Assembly: GCA_963757125.1 (NCBI GenBank)
Contig: CAVWQP010000004.1
Coordinates: 682,001-746,000 of the forward strand
From: CAVVSD01 sp963757125
GTDB taxonomy: Bacteria > Actinomycetota > Thermoleophilia > Solirubrobacterales > Solirubrobacteraceae
Direction: 5' to 3'
Length of the DNA stretch: 64,000 bases
Under the pieces are notes generated by a model. It was given only the letters and a program-made list of their open reading frames with translations. It made no database searches and was not told the origin of the DNA. Shown piece after piece: positions 29,237 to 38,119 of the stretch (position 1 is its first letter; the number at the start of each line of letters is the position of its first letter). The translations under genes and the position numbers were made by a program.

Positions 29237-29718
29237 CCGGGCTGCACCTCCAGGGATGCGATCTGGGCGCCGCTGCCGTGCAGCTCGACCTCGAAGATCC
29301 CGTCGGCGTCGGCGGAGAAGTTGAAGCTGGCGGGCGCATCGGGGCCCACCGGCCTCTCGATGTCGTATCCGTGCACGTGCACCTCGTCGGACTGGTCGCT
29401 TGAGACGGTGAAGCGGATTGTGTCGCCCTTCTCGACCTCGATGGTCTTCACCCCGCCGACCGGATCGCCGCCGCGCACGCTGATGCGCGTGGTGGCGGGC
29501 TCGGCCGGAGCGGCGGGAGCGGTGGCGACAGGCCCCGCGGAGTCGTCCTCGGAGGGAGCGGGCGCAGCGTCGGTCGTGGCGGCCGGCGAGGCCGTCGGGA
29601 GCGACTCGGACGCCGTCGTCGGCGTGTCGTCGTCATCGCCCGGTCGGACCAGGGCGAAGGCGACGGCGAGCACGACCACGGCTGCCACGGCGAGCAGGGC
29701 TTTCCTCGTGGAGGACAT
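29233..29718 (-). CDS. Membrane-anchored cupredoxin-like protein
   Basis: A 161-residue protein with an N-terminal membrane anchor (ALLAVAAVVVLAVAFALV), a long Pro/Ala/Thr/Ser-rich spacer (residues 30-75) and a C-terminal beta-sandwich of cupredoxin type: ISVRGGDPVGGVKTIEVEKG, SDEVHVHGYDI and GIFEVELHGSGAQIASLEV. The His residues in HVHGYD and ELHGSG could bind copper, but the Cys and Met of blue copper sites are not evident. It is the first gene of the unit cupredoxin-DsbA-VKOR-STAS. The open frame continues upstream, but ATG 29718 has GGAG 5 nt before it. Confidence 0.8.
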   Translation of the reverse strand: MSSTRKALLAVAAVVVLAVAFALVRPGDDDDTPTTASESLPTASPAATTDAAPAPSEDDSAGPVATAPAAPAEPATTRISVRGGDPVGGVKTIEVEKGDTIRFTVSSDQSDEVHVHGYDIERPVGPDAPASFNFSADADGIFEVELHGSGAQIASLEVQPG

Positions 29719-29848
29719 GAGACTCCGACGGCAGGCTAGTGGGGACGACGTCCGTTGCGCCGCACCCGGCCGTGCGCTCATTGCGCCGGGGTTGCGGGTC
29801 CAGGTAGCGTCACCAGGTCGGCGAAGGTCAACCGTGGAGCCGCAGACC

Positions 29849-32800
29849 ATGAGAGCGACGATGCGCCTGGTCGGCCGCGACGGTGAGCTGGCCACGTTGG
29901 ATGCTGCGCTGGATGGTGCTCTCGCCGGCCGCCACCAGATCGTCCTGCTGGCCGGCGAGGCCGGCATCGGCAAGACGAGCCTCGCGCGTGAGATGGCGGC
30001 CCGCGCCCGGGAGCGCGGCGCGACCGTCGTGTGGGGCGCCGGCTGGGACGGCGGTGGCGCACCGGCGATGTGGCCGTGGGCGCAGGTCGTGCGCGAGCTC
30101 GCGCGCCCGCGCACGCCCGAGGAGCTGAGCGAGGACCTCGCGACCGGCGCGCCGTGGCTCGCGACGGTGTCGCCCGAGCTGCGCGCCGCGCTGGGCGACG
30201 TCCCCGAGCCGCCCTCCGCGGACGGCGACCACGCCCGCTTCCGCCTGTTCGAGGCCCTGGCCACGTTCCTCGCCGCCAGCGCGGCGCGCGCGCCGCTCGT
30301 CGTCGTGCTCGACGACCTGCACTGGATGGACGAGCCCTCGCTCCGGGCGCTCGAGCTCGTCGGCCGCACGCTGCACGAGGTGCCCCTGCTCGTCCTCGGG
30401 ACCTACCGGGACGACGAGGCGCGCCGCCACGCGGACCTCTCCGCCGTGCTGGGCGGGCTGCAGCGGACCGCGCGGTCCATGCCGCTGCGCGGGCTCAGCG
30501 AGGCCGCCGTGGGCGAGCTGGTCGCCCATCACGCGGGCGTCGACGCGAAGCCCGATCTCGTGCGCACCGTGCACGACGTCAGCGCCGGCAACCCGTTCTT
30601 CGCCGACGAGCTGCTGCGCCTCATCCTCGCCGACGGCGAGCCGGTCGCCGCGGGCGGCACGCTGCCGCTCCCGGAGGGCGTCGCCGAGACGATCCGGCGC
30701 CGCATCGCGCCGCTGCGGCCGGAGACGACGCGGATCCTGACCGTCGGAGCCGTCATCGGCGGCGAGTTCCGGCTCGGCACGCTCGCGGCGGCCGCCAACG
30801 TCGAGCTGGGCGCGGCGCTCGCGGCGGTCGACGAGGCCACCCGCGCGGGGCTCGTCACCGGCGAGCCCGGATCGCGCCGCTTCCACTTCGCCCACGCGCT
30901 CGTGCGCGAGACGCTGCTCGCCGCCCTCACGCCCGGCGAGCGCAGCGCGCTGCACGCCGACGTCGCCCGTGCGCTGCGCGAGCGCTACGGCGAGAGCGCC
31001 GACGAGCACCTCCCCGAGCTCGCGTTCCACGTGCTCGAGGCGGTGCCGCACGTGCCCGCGCAGGAGGCCCTGCGCTACGCGCTGGACGCCGGCCACCACG
31101 CCGTGGCGCGCTTCGACCACGCCGAGGGCGCACGGCTCTTCGACCGTGCGGCCGACCTGCGCGACGTCCTCGGCCCCGACGACGCCCGCGACGCCGACGT
31201 CTTCCAGGCGCTGGGCGAGGCGCGCATGCGCGCGGGTGACATCCCACGCGGCCGCGAGGCCCTCGCGCGCGCCGCCGCGGCCGCCCGCCGGCTCGGCGAT
31301 CCCATGCGCGTGGCGCAGGCGGCGCTCGCGTACGCCCCGTGGGGCCTGTCGCCGGGCGTGGTCGAGGACGACGTCGTCGCGCTCCTGGGCGAGGCCGTCG
31401 ACGTGCTCGACGAGTCCGGCGGCAACGTCCGCGTCGACGCGCTGCGCGCGCGGTTGCGGGCGCGGCTGGCCAGCGCCCTGTACTGGTCGCCGGAGAGCGG
31501 CCGGCGCAACCGGCTCGTCGCTGACGCGACGGAGATCGTCCGCGGTCTGCGCGCGCGGGTGGGACCCGAGGACGAGCGCGCCGCCGACGAGACGCTCGCG
31601 TTCGTGCTCGGGCAGACGTTCCTGGCGACCTGGGGGCCCGACACCACCGAGTCGGGCGTCGAGCTGGCCGAGGAGCTCCTGGAGATCTGCGCGCGCACCG
31701 GCGACCAGGAGCGCGAGCTCAACACGCGCTCGTGGCTCGTCAGCCTGCTCTGCGAGCTCGACGACCTGCCCGGCGCCCGCCGCCACTCCGACGCCTACGC
31801 GGAGCTCGCCGAGCGGCTGCGGCAGCCGCGCATGCAGATGTACGTGCCGCTGCACGAGGGGATGACCGCGATCCTCGAGGGCCGCTGGGCGGACGCGGAG
31901 CGGTCCGCGATGCGCGCCGGCGAGCTCGGCGGCCGCACGTCGAACGCCATGGCGCCGCTGCTCACGACCGCGCAGCTCGGCGTCACGCGCGTCGAGCAGG
32001 ACCGCGGTGCGGAGATCGAGGAGGCCGTCCGCGCGTTCGCGACGCGGCACGCGGCGATGCCCGCGTGGCGCGCGGCGCTCGTCCTCGTGCTCGCGCAGGC
32101 CGGCAGGGAGGCCGAGGCGAGCGACGAGCTCGAGCGGCTCGCGGCGCGCGACTTCTCCGACCTCCCCCGCGACTCGCTGTGGCTGCCGGCCATGTGGCTG
32201 CTGGCGCGCGCGACGTCCGAGCTCGCCGACGCGCCGCGCGCCCGCCGCCTCTACGAGCTCCTCGAGCCCTACGCCGACCGCAACGCCGTGTCCCCGGAGG
32301 CGGCCGTGTTCGGACCCATGAGCCTCGCGCTGGGCACGCTCGCAGCGACCGCGGGCGAGCGCGACGCCGCGCTGGCGCACCTCGGCACGGCGCGGCGCAC
32401 CGCGCTGCGCCTCGGCGCGCGGCCGACGCTTGCCCGCGCGGCGCTGCTGGAGGCCAGCCTGCGCGCCGAGGACGAGCCGGGCCGGGCGCGCCCGCTCGCC
32501 GCCGAGGCGCTCGCGCGCGGCGAGGAGCTCGGGCTCGAGGCGCTCACCGAGCGCGCCGAGGCCCTCCTCGACGGGCTGGACGCGCCGGTCGTCGCGCCGC
32601 CGCGGTTCGCGCGCCAGGGCCGCGAGGCGATCCTGCGCCGCGAGGGCGACGTCTGGGCGATGGGCACCGACGGCGAGCTGTTCCGCCTGCGCGACGCGAA
32701 GGGCCTCGTGCACCTCGCACAGCTCCTGTCGCGCCCCGGCGAGGAGCTCCACGCCCTCGACCTCGTCGCCCACGCCGAGGGCGGCATGGACCCCCGCGCG

Positions 32801-33223
32801 ATCGCCGGCAGCGTCGCCGGGGAGCTGTCGATCCGGGCGGGCGGCCAGGCGGACGTCGGGCCCACGCTCGACGCCGAGGCCAAGCGGTCCTACCGCGACC
32901 GCGCTGTCGAGCTGCGCGACGAGCTCGAGGAGGCCGAGTCCTTCAACGACCCCGAGCGCGCGGCGCGAGCGCGCGAGGAGCTGGCCTGGATCGCCGAGCA
33001 GCTCACCGGCGCCGTCGGCCTCGGGGGGCGCGACCGTCGCACCGGGTCCGACGCCGAGCGCGCGCGCGTGAACGTCACGCGCGCGATCCGTGCCGCGCTG
33101 CGGCGGGTCGGCGAGCGCGACGCGGAGCTGGGGCGCCACCTGCAGGGCACCGTGCGCACGGGCACGTTCTGCTCCTACGAGCCGGACCCGACCGAGCCGC
33201 TCGCCTGGACGGTCGACCCATAG
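29849..33223 (+). CDS. Large AAA ATPase/TPR regulator-like protein
   Basis: A 1124-residue STAND-like protein. The N-terminal AAA_16 ATPase has Walker A GEAGIGKT (36-43) and Walker B VVVLDDLHWMDEPS near 153; the region PFFADELLRLI is a typical sensor helix. Residues about 400-900 are TPR-like repeats. The last 170 residues are a conserved region (FRLRDAKGLVHLAQLLSRPG ... RARVNVTRAIRAALRR) found in actinobacterial ATPases and cyclase-linked proteins. No LuxR DNA-binding domain follows. The ATG at 29849 has GGAG 9 nt upstream; a GTG at 29834 is the alternative. It overlaps the GMC oxidoreductase gene by its stop. Confidence 0.85.
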   Translation: MRATMRLVGRDGELATLDAALDGALAGRHQIVLLAGEAGIGKTSLAREMAARARERGATVVWGAGWDGGGAPAMWPWAQVVRELARPRTPEELSEDLATGAPWLATVSPELRAALGDVPEPPSADGDHARFRLFEALATFLAASAARAPLVVVLDDLHWMDEPSLRALELVGRTLHEVPLLVLGTYRDDEARRHADLSAVLGGLQRTARSMPLRGLSEAAVGELVAHHAGVDAKPDLVRTVHDVSAGNPFFADELLRLILADGEPVAAGGTLPLPEGVAETIRRRIAPLRPETTRILTVGAVIGGEFRLGTLAAAANVELGAALAAVDEATRAGLVTGEPGSRRFHFAHALVRETLLAALTPGERSALHADVARALRERYGESADEHLPELAFHVLEAVPHVPAQEALRYALDAGHHAVARFDHAEGARLFDRAADLRDVLGPDDARDADVFQALGEARMRAGDIPRGREALARAAAAARRLGDPMRVAQAALAYAPWGLSPGVVEDDVVALLGEAVDVLDESGGNVRVDALRARLRARLASALYWSPESGRRNRLVADATEIVRGLRARVGPEDERAADETLAFVLGQTFLATWGPDTTESGVELAEELLEICARTGDQERELNTRSWLVSLLCELDDLPGARRHSDAYAELAERLRQPRMQMYVPLHEGMTAILEGRWADAERSAMRAGELGGRTSNAMAPLLTTAQLGVTRVEQDRGAEIEEAVRAFATRHAAMPAWRAALVLVLAQAGREAEASDELERLAARDFSDLPRDSLWLPAMWLLARATSELADAPRARRLYELLEPYADRNAVSPEAAVFGPMSLALGTLAATAGERDAALAHLGTARRTALRLGARPTLARAALLEASLRAEDEPGRARPLAAEALARGEELGLEALTERAEALLDGLDAPVVAPPRFARQGREAILRREGDVWAMGTDGELFRLRDAKGLVHLAQLLSRPGEELHALDLVAHAEGGMDPRAIAGSVAGELSIRAGGQADVGPTLDAEAKRSYRDRAVELRDELEEAESFNDPERAARAREELAWIAEQLTGAVGLGGRDRRTGSDAERARVNVTRAIRAALRRVGERDAELGRHLQGTVRTGTFCSYEPDPTEPLAWTVDP

Positions 33224-34857
33224 CGGAGCGCTTCGACGCGGTCGTCGTCGGCAGCGGGTTCGGCGGATCCGTGACGGCCGCGCGGCTCGCGGAGGCGGGG
33301 CGCAGCGTCCTCGTGCTCGAGCGCGGCAAGGCGTACCCGCCCGGCAGCTTCCCGCGCACGCCGTGGGAGATCGGGCGCGCGTTCTGGGATCCGAGCGAGA
33401 GCCTGCACGGGCTCTACGACGTCTGGTCGTTCCACCGGCTGGACTCGATCGTGAGCTCCGGCCTCGGCGGCGGCTCGCTCATCTACGCGAACGTCATCCT
33501 GCGGCGCCCGGAGTCGTGGTTCGCCGACCAGGGCGACGAGCGCTGGCCGATCGGGCCCGCGGACCTGGAGGAGCACTACGAGGCGGTCGAGTCCGAGCTC
33601 GGCGCGACGCCGTACCCGTGGGCCGACAGCACGCCCAAGGTCCGCCGCTTCCGCGAGGCGGCCGACGCGACCGGCCTGGGCTGGCGGGAGGTCAACCTCG
33701 CCGTCAGCTTCGCGGAGTCGCCCGGCGCCGAGCCCGAGGCCGGCGTCGCGCTGACCGGCGAGCGCACGCTCCACGGCCTGCAGCGCAGCACGTGCCGGCG
33801 GTGCGGGGAGTGCGACGTCGGCTGCAACTTCGGCGCGAAGAACACGCTCGACCACACGTACCTGACGCGCGCGCACCGCGCGGGCGCCGACATCCGCACG
33901 CTCTGCGACGTCATCGCCGTCGAGCCGGTCGGCGGCGGGGACGGCAGCGACGGCTGGACCGTGCGCTATCGCGTCCACGAAGGCGGCCGCACCGGCCACC
34001 TGACCGAGCCCGGCGAGGGCCCGTACGTGCGCGAGGTCGAGGCCGACCGCGTCATCATCGCCGCCGGCACGTTCGGCACCCAGCTGCTCCTGCGCCGCAA
34101 CGCCAACCGCCTCCCGCGGCTGAGCCCGCGGCTCGGCGAGGGCGTCTCCGCCAACGGCGACCTCCTGACGTTCGCGGCCCGCTGCGACGCCGACCGGCCG
34201 CTGCACCCGCACGACGGCCCGGTCATCACGACGGCGATCGAGAAGATCGAGGGGACCGGCGGTTTCTACCTGCAGGACGCGGGCTTCCCCGCGATCGGCG
34301 AGTGGCTCTTCCACGCCCTGGGCCTCGCCGAGGACATCTGGGAGGAGCGCCGCGAGCTGTTCCAGCTCCTCATGCGGGCGCTGCAGAAGAAGCGCGAGGC
34401 GAACATCTCCGGGGAGCTGGCGTCGCTGGGCGGACGCGGCGCGACGTCGGCCTGCCTCATGCCGCTGCTCGGCATGGGGCGCGACGTGCCCAACGGCCGC
34501 ATGGGGATCGACGAGCAGCAGCGGCTGACGTGCGACTGGGCGATCGACCGGTCGCGCCCGTTCTTCGAGGAGATCATGAACGCCGCCGGGATCATCACGC
34601 GCGAGCTCGGCGGCGAGCTGTGGGACACGGCGATCGGCGAGCTCGAGCGGATCGTGACGGTGCATCCGCTCGGCGGCTGCCGGATGGGCGAGGACGCGTC
34701 GCTCGGGGTGGTCGACACGTGGGGCGCCGTCCACGGCTGCGAGGGCCTCTACGTCTGCGACGGCTCGGTGATGCCGGGCGCCGTCGGTGCGAACCCGTCG
34801 CTCACGATCGCGGCGTTCGCCGAGCGGGTCGCGGCGGGGATCGTGGACGCCGGGTAG
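33220..34857 (+). CDS. GMC oxidoreductase, cholesterol oxidase-like
   Basis: A flavoprotein of 545 residues. FDAVVVGSGFGGSVTAARLA is the FAD-binding motif, SSGLGGGSLIYANV the GMC signature, and VHPLGGCRMGEDA with VGANPSLTIAAFAE the C-terminal FAD-covering and catalytic region, as in cholesterol oxidases and related alcohol oxidases. A Cys-rich segment (CRRCGECDVGCNFGAKNTL) is also seen in this subgroup. No ATG, GTG or TTG lies in frame before the FAD motif. The only start-like codons are ATA at 33220, overlapping the TAG of the ATPase gene as ATAG, and CTG at 33205. Translation by coupling is likely; the substrate (sterol or alcohol) is unknown. Confidence 0.85.
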   Translation: MAERFDAVVVGSGFGGSVTAARLAEAGRSVLVLERGKAYPPGSFPRTPWEIGRAFWDPSESLHGLYDVWSFHRLDSIVSSGLGGGSLIYANVILRRPESWFADQGDERWPIGPADLEEHYEAVESELGATPYPWADSTPKVRRFREAADATGLGWREVNLAVSFAESPGAEPEAGVALTGERTLHGLQRSTCRRCGECDVGCNFGAKNTLDHTYLTRAHRAGADIRTLCDVIAVEPVGGGDGSDGWTVRYRVHEGGRTGHLTEPGEGPYVREVEADRVIIAAGTFGTQLLLRRNANRLPRLSPRLGEGVSANGDLLTFAARCDADRPLHPHDGPVITTAIEKIEGTGGFYLQDAGFPAIGEWLFHALGLAEDIWEERRELFQLLMRALQKKREANISGELASLGGRGATSACLMPLLGMGRDVPNGRMGIDEQQRLTCDWAIDRSRPFFEEIMNAAGIITRELGGELWDTAIGELERIVTVHPLGGCRMGEDASLGVVDTWGAVHGCEGLYVCDGSVMPGAVGANPSLTIAAFAERVAAGIVDAG

Positions 34858-34981
34858 GGGCGCTTCCGTTCGGGCGCCGGTCGGAGCGCGAGGCGCGGTC
34901 CGACTGCCCACCGATGGCGGCCGGTGCGGAGAGGCAGCGCCGATCGCGGTGCCGGCTGCGCCGCTTTGGCGGTTCGCGTGT

Positions 34982-34995
34982 CAACCGTCTGGTTG
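34982..34995. repeat. Short inverted repeat between convergent genes
   Basis: CAACC-GTCT-GGTTG forms a 5-bp stem with a 4-nt loop. It lies in the 230-bp gap between the convergent GMC oxidoreductase and enolase-superfamily genes, which is less GC-rich than its surroundings and holds no convincing gene. Confidence 0.35.
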
Positions 34996-35006
34996 TGTGC
35001 AGAAAG

Positions 35007-35021
35007 CCGCGATATACGCGG
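35007..35021. terminator. Candidate bidirectional terminator hairpin
   Basis: CCGCG-ATATA-CGCGG gives a perfect 5-bp GC stem with a 5-nt loop in the gap between convergent genes. There is no T-tract, so a role as terminator is tentative. Confidence 0.3.
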
Positions 35022-35087
35022 GTTGGTGACCACGGATGAAGAAGTGGCAGCACGGCGCTCACGGTCCCACCCGCGATCGCGCCGAGC

Positions 35088-36257
35088 TCACCGCGGCGGA
35101 TGCGCCGCCACCGCCTCCTCGTTGACGTCGCAGCCCCAGCCCGGCCGGTCGGGGATCTCCGCGTAGCCGTCGCGGACGACCGGCGCGTGGTCGACCAGGT
35201 CGTCGTGCCACGGCACGTCGTCGACCTCCATCTCGAGGATCCGGACGTTGGGCGCCGCGGCCGCGAAGTGCATGCTCGCGTGCGTCGCGAGGTGGCCGTA
35301 GAAGTTGTGGGGCGCGACGTTGATCTCGAACGCGTCCGCGAGCGCCGCGATCCGCAGCGACTCCCACAGCCCGTTCCACGGCACGTCGACGATGACGACG
35401 TCGGCCGCGCCCGCCTGCAGGTAGGGCCGGTAGCCGAGGAGCCCGTAGAGCGCCTCGCACGACGCGATCGGCGTCGCGATGCGCGAGCGCGCGTCGGCGA
35501 GCGCGGCGGGCTCGTGCAGGTCGACCTCCAGCCACGTCAGCCCGAGGTCGTCGAGGGCGCGCCCGAACCGCACGAGCCCCTCGCCGCGGACGGAGAAGTT
35601 CAGGTCGAGCATGAGGTCCACCCCGGGACCCGCGCCCTCGCGCAGCGCCTCCAGCTGTGCACGCGACGCGGCGATGACCTCGTCGCCCGGCAGGCGGGCG
35701 TGCTCGAGGCCGGGCGCGAAGCCGGGGTTGGCGAGCTCGGGCCCGCCGGGCCCGTAGAGCACCGGGTTCGTCTTCGCCGCCGTGTAGCCCCGCTCGCGCA
35801 CCTCGCGGCCGAGCGCCACCCAGCTCTCGATCCCGTCCAGCGGCGGGGTCCCGAACAGGTCGCCGCGCGTCGCGCGGAACGAGCCGCAGTGCGACCAGTA
35901 CGTGCGGATCCGATCGCGGACCGGGCCGCCGAACAGCGCGTAGGCGGGCAGGCCGACCGCCTTGCCGGCGAGGTCGATGCACGCGTTCTCGACCGCCGCG
36001 ATCGCCTGCGACACGAGGCCGCCGGCGCTGATGCGCGTCATCGCCCGCAGGTCACTCGACAGCCGCGCGAACGCCTGGGGATCGCGACCCACGACGTGCG
36101 GCTCGAGCGACTCGACGACGCCTGTGAGCCCTGGGCTCCAGGCCGACTCGAAGTACTCCGACCAGCCGACGAGGCCGGTGTCGGTCTCGAGCCGGAGGTA
36201 CGAGATGGTCCGCCAGCCTCCGTCCGCGTGCATGGTCCGGAGACCGGTGATTCGCAT
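35088..36257 (-). CDS. Enolase-superfamily (mandelate racemase/muconate lactonizing type) enzyme
   Basis: A 389-residue enzyme of the acid-sugar dehydratase group. The N-terminal capping domain runs to about residue 115. In the barrel, Lys in AAKTNPV is the likely base, the metal ligands are Asp in LMLDLNFSV, Glu in TWLEVDLHEP and Glu in SCEALYG, and His in VAPHNFYGHL is the second base. These match galactonate/mandelate-type members, so dehydration or racemisation of a sugar acid is expected. It has its own leaderless promoter (TAATCT at 36264-36269). The neighbouring two-component genes lie just upstream on the same strand. Confidence 0.88.
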   Translation of the reverse strand: MRITGLRTMHADGGWRTISYLRLETDTGLVGWSEYFESAWSPGLTGVVESLEPHVVGRDPQAFARLSSDLRAMTRISAGGLVSQAIAAVENACIDLAGKAVGLPAYALFGGPVRDRIRTYWSHCGSFRATRGDLFGTPPLDGIESWVALGREVRERGYTAAKTNPVLYGPGGPELANPGFAPGLEHARLPGDEVIAASRAQLEALREGAGPGVDLMLDLNFSVRGEGLVRFGRALDDLGLTWLEVDLHEPAALADARSRIATPIASCEALYGLLGYRPYLQAGAADVVIVDVPWNGLWESLRIAALADAFEINVAPHNFYGHLATHASMHFAAAAPNVRILEMEVDDVPWHDDLVDHAPVVRDGYAEIPDRPGWGCDVNEEAVAAHPPR

Positions 36258-36263
36258 CCGCGC

Positions 36264-36269
36264 AGATTA
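36264..36269 (-). promoter_or_regulatory. -10 box of the enolase-superfamily gene
   Basis: TAATCT (minus strand) ends exactly 6 nt before the ATG at 36257; leaderless. Confidence 0.45.
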
Positions 36270-36286
36270 GATGGGTGACCGTTCGA

Positions 36287-36955
36287 TCATGCGTCGCCCG
36301 GCGCGACGATCCCGCTCTCGTAGGCGAGGACGACCGCCTGGACGCGGTCGCGGATCCCGAGCTTCATGAGGATGCGCGTGACGTGGGTCTTCACGGTCGT
36401 CTCCCCCACGAACAGCTCCCCCGCGATCTCGGCGTTCGAGCGCCCGCGCGCGATGAGCCGGAACACCTCGAGCTCGCGCGGCGTGAGCTCGGCCATCGCG
36501 GGCGGCGGCTCGCGCCGCGCCGGCGACGTGCGCGCGAACTCGTGGATGAGCCGCCTGGTCGCCGACGGGGCGAGGAGCGCCTCGCCCTGCGCGACGAGCC
36601 GGATGCCGTCCGCGAGCTGGTCGGCGGGGACGTCCTTGAGCAGGAAGCCGCTGGCGCCCGCGCGCAGGGCGTCGTAGACGTACTCGTCGAGATCGAACGT
36701 CGTGAGCATGAGCACCCGCACCGCCGGTCCGTCGCCCTCGCGGACGATCCGCCTGGTCGCCTCGATGCCGTCCATCTCCGGCATGCGGATGTCCATGAGC
36801 ACGACGTCGGGCGCGAGCCGGCCGGCGCTGTCGACGGCCTGCACGCCGTTGGCGCACTCGCCGACGACCTCGATGTCGGGCTCGGCGCCGAGGATCATCC
36901 GGAAGCCCGCGCGGATGAGCTGCTGGTCGTCGACCAGGAGGACCTTGATCGGCAT
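36287..36955 (-). CDS. NarL/LuxR-type response regulator
   Basis: A 222-residue regulator: receiver domain with Asp9-Asp10 (LLVDDQQLIRAG), phosphoacceptor Asp55 (VVLMDIRMPEMDG), Thr in MLTTFD and Lys in LLKDVP, then a LuxR-type helix-turn-helix (LTPRELEVFRLIARGRSNAE ... TTVKTHVTRILMKLG). It is the partner of the kinase encoded just upstream. In the given sequence the kinase and regulator frames run together without a stop (610 codons), but the ATG of MPIKVLLVDD overlaps a TGA in the shifted frame (TGATG at 36953-36957), the usual junction for separate genes. Confidence 0.9.
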   Translation of the reverse strand: MPIKVLLVDDQQLIRAGFRMILGAEPDIEVVGECANGVQAVDSAGRLAPDVVLMDIRMPEMDGIEATRRIVREGDGPAVRVLMLTTFDLDEYVYDALRAGASGFLLKDVPADQLADGIRLVAQGEALLAPSATRRLIHEFARTSPARREPPPAMAELTPRELEVFRLIARGRSNAEIAGELFVGETTVKTHVTRILMKLGIRDRVQAVVLAYESGIVAPGDA

Positions 36956-38119
36956 CAGGCGACCGCCGCCTCCGAGCACGGGGAGACGCGCGCGCACGGC
37001 GAACCCGCCGCCGGGCGCGGGGCCCGCCTCGACGCTGCCCCCGTACAGACCGACGCGCTCGCGCATGCCCACGATGCCGTGACCGCCGCCGATGGCCCCG
37101 AGCTCGTGCTCGGCGGCCCCGGCACCGTCGTCGATGATCTCCAGGACGACCTCCCATGGCTCGTAGCGGACGGTCACCGCGGCGCGGGCCGGCCCGGCGT
37201 GCTTCAACGCGTTCGTGAGCGCCTCCTGCACGACGCGGTATCCCGCGAGCTCCAGGCCCGCCGGCATGTCGGCCGGCTCGCCCACGACGGTCAGCGTCGC
37301 GTCGAGCCCGGCCTCGCGGGCGCTGCGCACGAGGTCGCCGATGCGGCCGAGCGTCGGCGGGCCGTCGAGCGGGTCGGACTCGTCGCGGTGCACGGCCCCG
37401 GAGAGGTAGCGGAGCTCGGCGAGCGCCTCGCGGCCGGTGTCCGCGATGAGCCGCGCCGCCTGGCCGGCCGCGTCCGGATCGCGCTCGAGGACACGCCGGG
37501 CCGCCCCCGCCTGGACCACGATCGCGGAGAGGTTGTGCGCCAGCACGTCGTGCAGCTCGCGGGCGATGCGCGCCCGCTCGCGGGCGATCGCACGGTCGCG
37601 ATCGTCCGCGCGGGCCTGCTCCGCACGGACCGTCTCGCGCGCCAGCTCGCGGGTGAGCGCCCGGTGCGACCGCAGCAGCCGGCCGCCGAGCCAGGGCAGG
37701 AACGCGAAGAAGAGCGCGGGGAAGATGAGATCGCTGGGCTCCGCGATCGCCATCCCGACGAGCATCGTGAGCACCGCCGCGGCCACCCACGCCACGGACC
37801 AGCGCTCCGCGTGCGCGCCGACCGAGTAGGCCGCGGCGAGCACGGTCAGGACCATGCTGAGCTGGCCGCCGCCCTCGTCGATGATGAGCGCGACGGTCGC
37901 AAGCGCGATGCCGAGCGACAGCGTGCCGGCGAGGATCGGCGCACGCCGCCGCGCGAGCAGGGGCAGCGCCGCGAGCCCGGAGCCGAGCATCACGAGTGCG
38001 CGCGGGACGTCGTACGTGGTCGACACCGCCTCGGCCTCCGCGATCGCGAGCAGCAGCGCGACGAGCAGCACGTCGCTCGCGGTGCCGCCGAGCCGGAGGC
38101 GGCGCAGCTCGGCGATCAC
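36955..38119 (-). CDS. Sensor histidine kinase, NarL/DesK type (frameshift before stop)
   Basis: A membrane kinase of about 388 residues with four to five hydrophobic helices (residues 15-145), a dimerisation/phosphoacceptor segment ERARIARELHDVLAHNLSAI with His190, and a HATPase domain with N-box VVQEALTNALKHAGP and G-box DDGAGAAEHE and GHGIVGMRERV. It should phosphorylate the adjacent LuxR regulator. One surplus base in a GGCGGCGG run near 36965 removes its own stop, so it reads into the regulator as given. Its ATG overlaps the stop of the upstream pseudo-kinase as ATGA. Confidence 0.88.

Noticed and set aside
28295..29848. Plus-strand extension of the AAA ATPase gene by about 500 codons
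   Set aside because: The sequence before 29849 is antisense to VKOR, DsbA and cupredoxin genes and has no protein-like features; the ATPase begins with its own N-terminal motif after 29849.
35036..35087. Small plus-strand gene beginning MKKWQHGAHG
   Set aside because: It has no ribosome-binding site or -10 box and runs into the antisense of the enolase-superfamily gene as a proline-rich tail.
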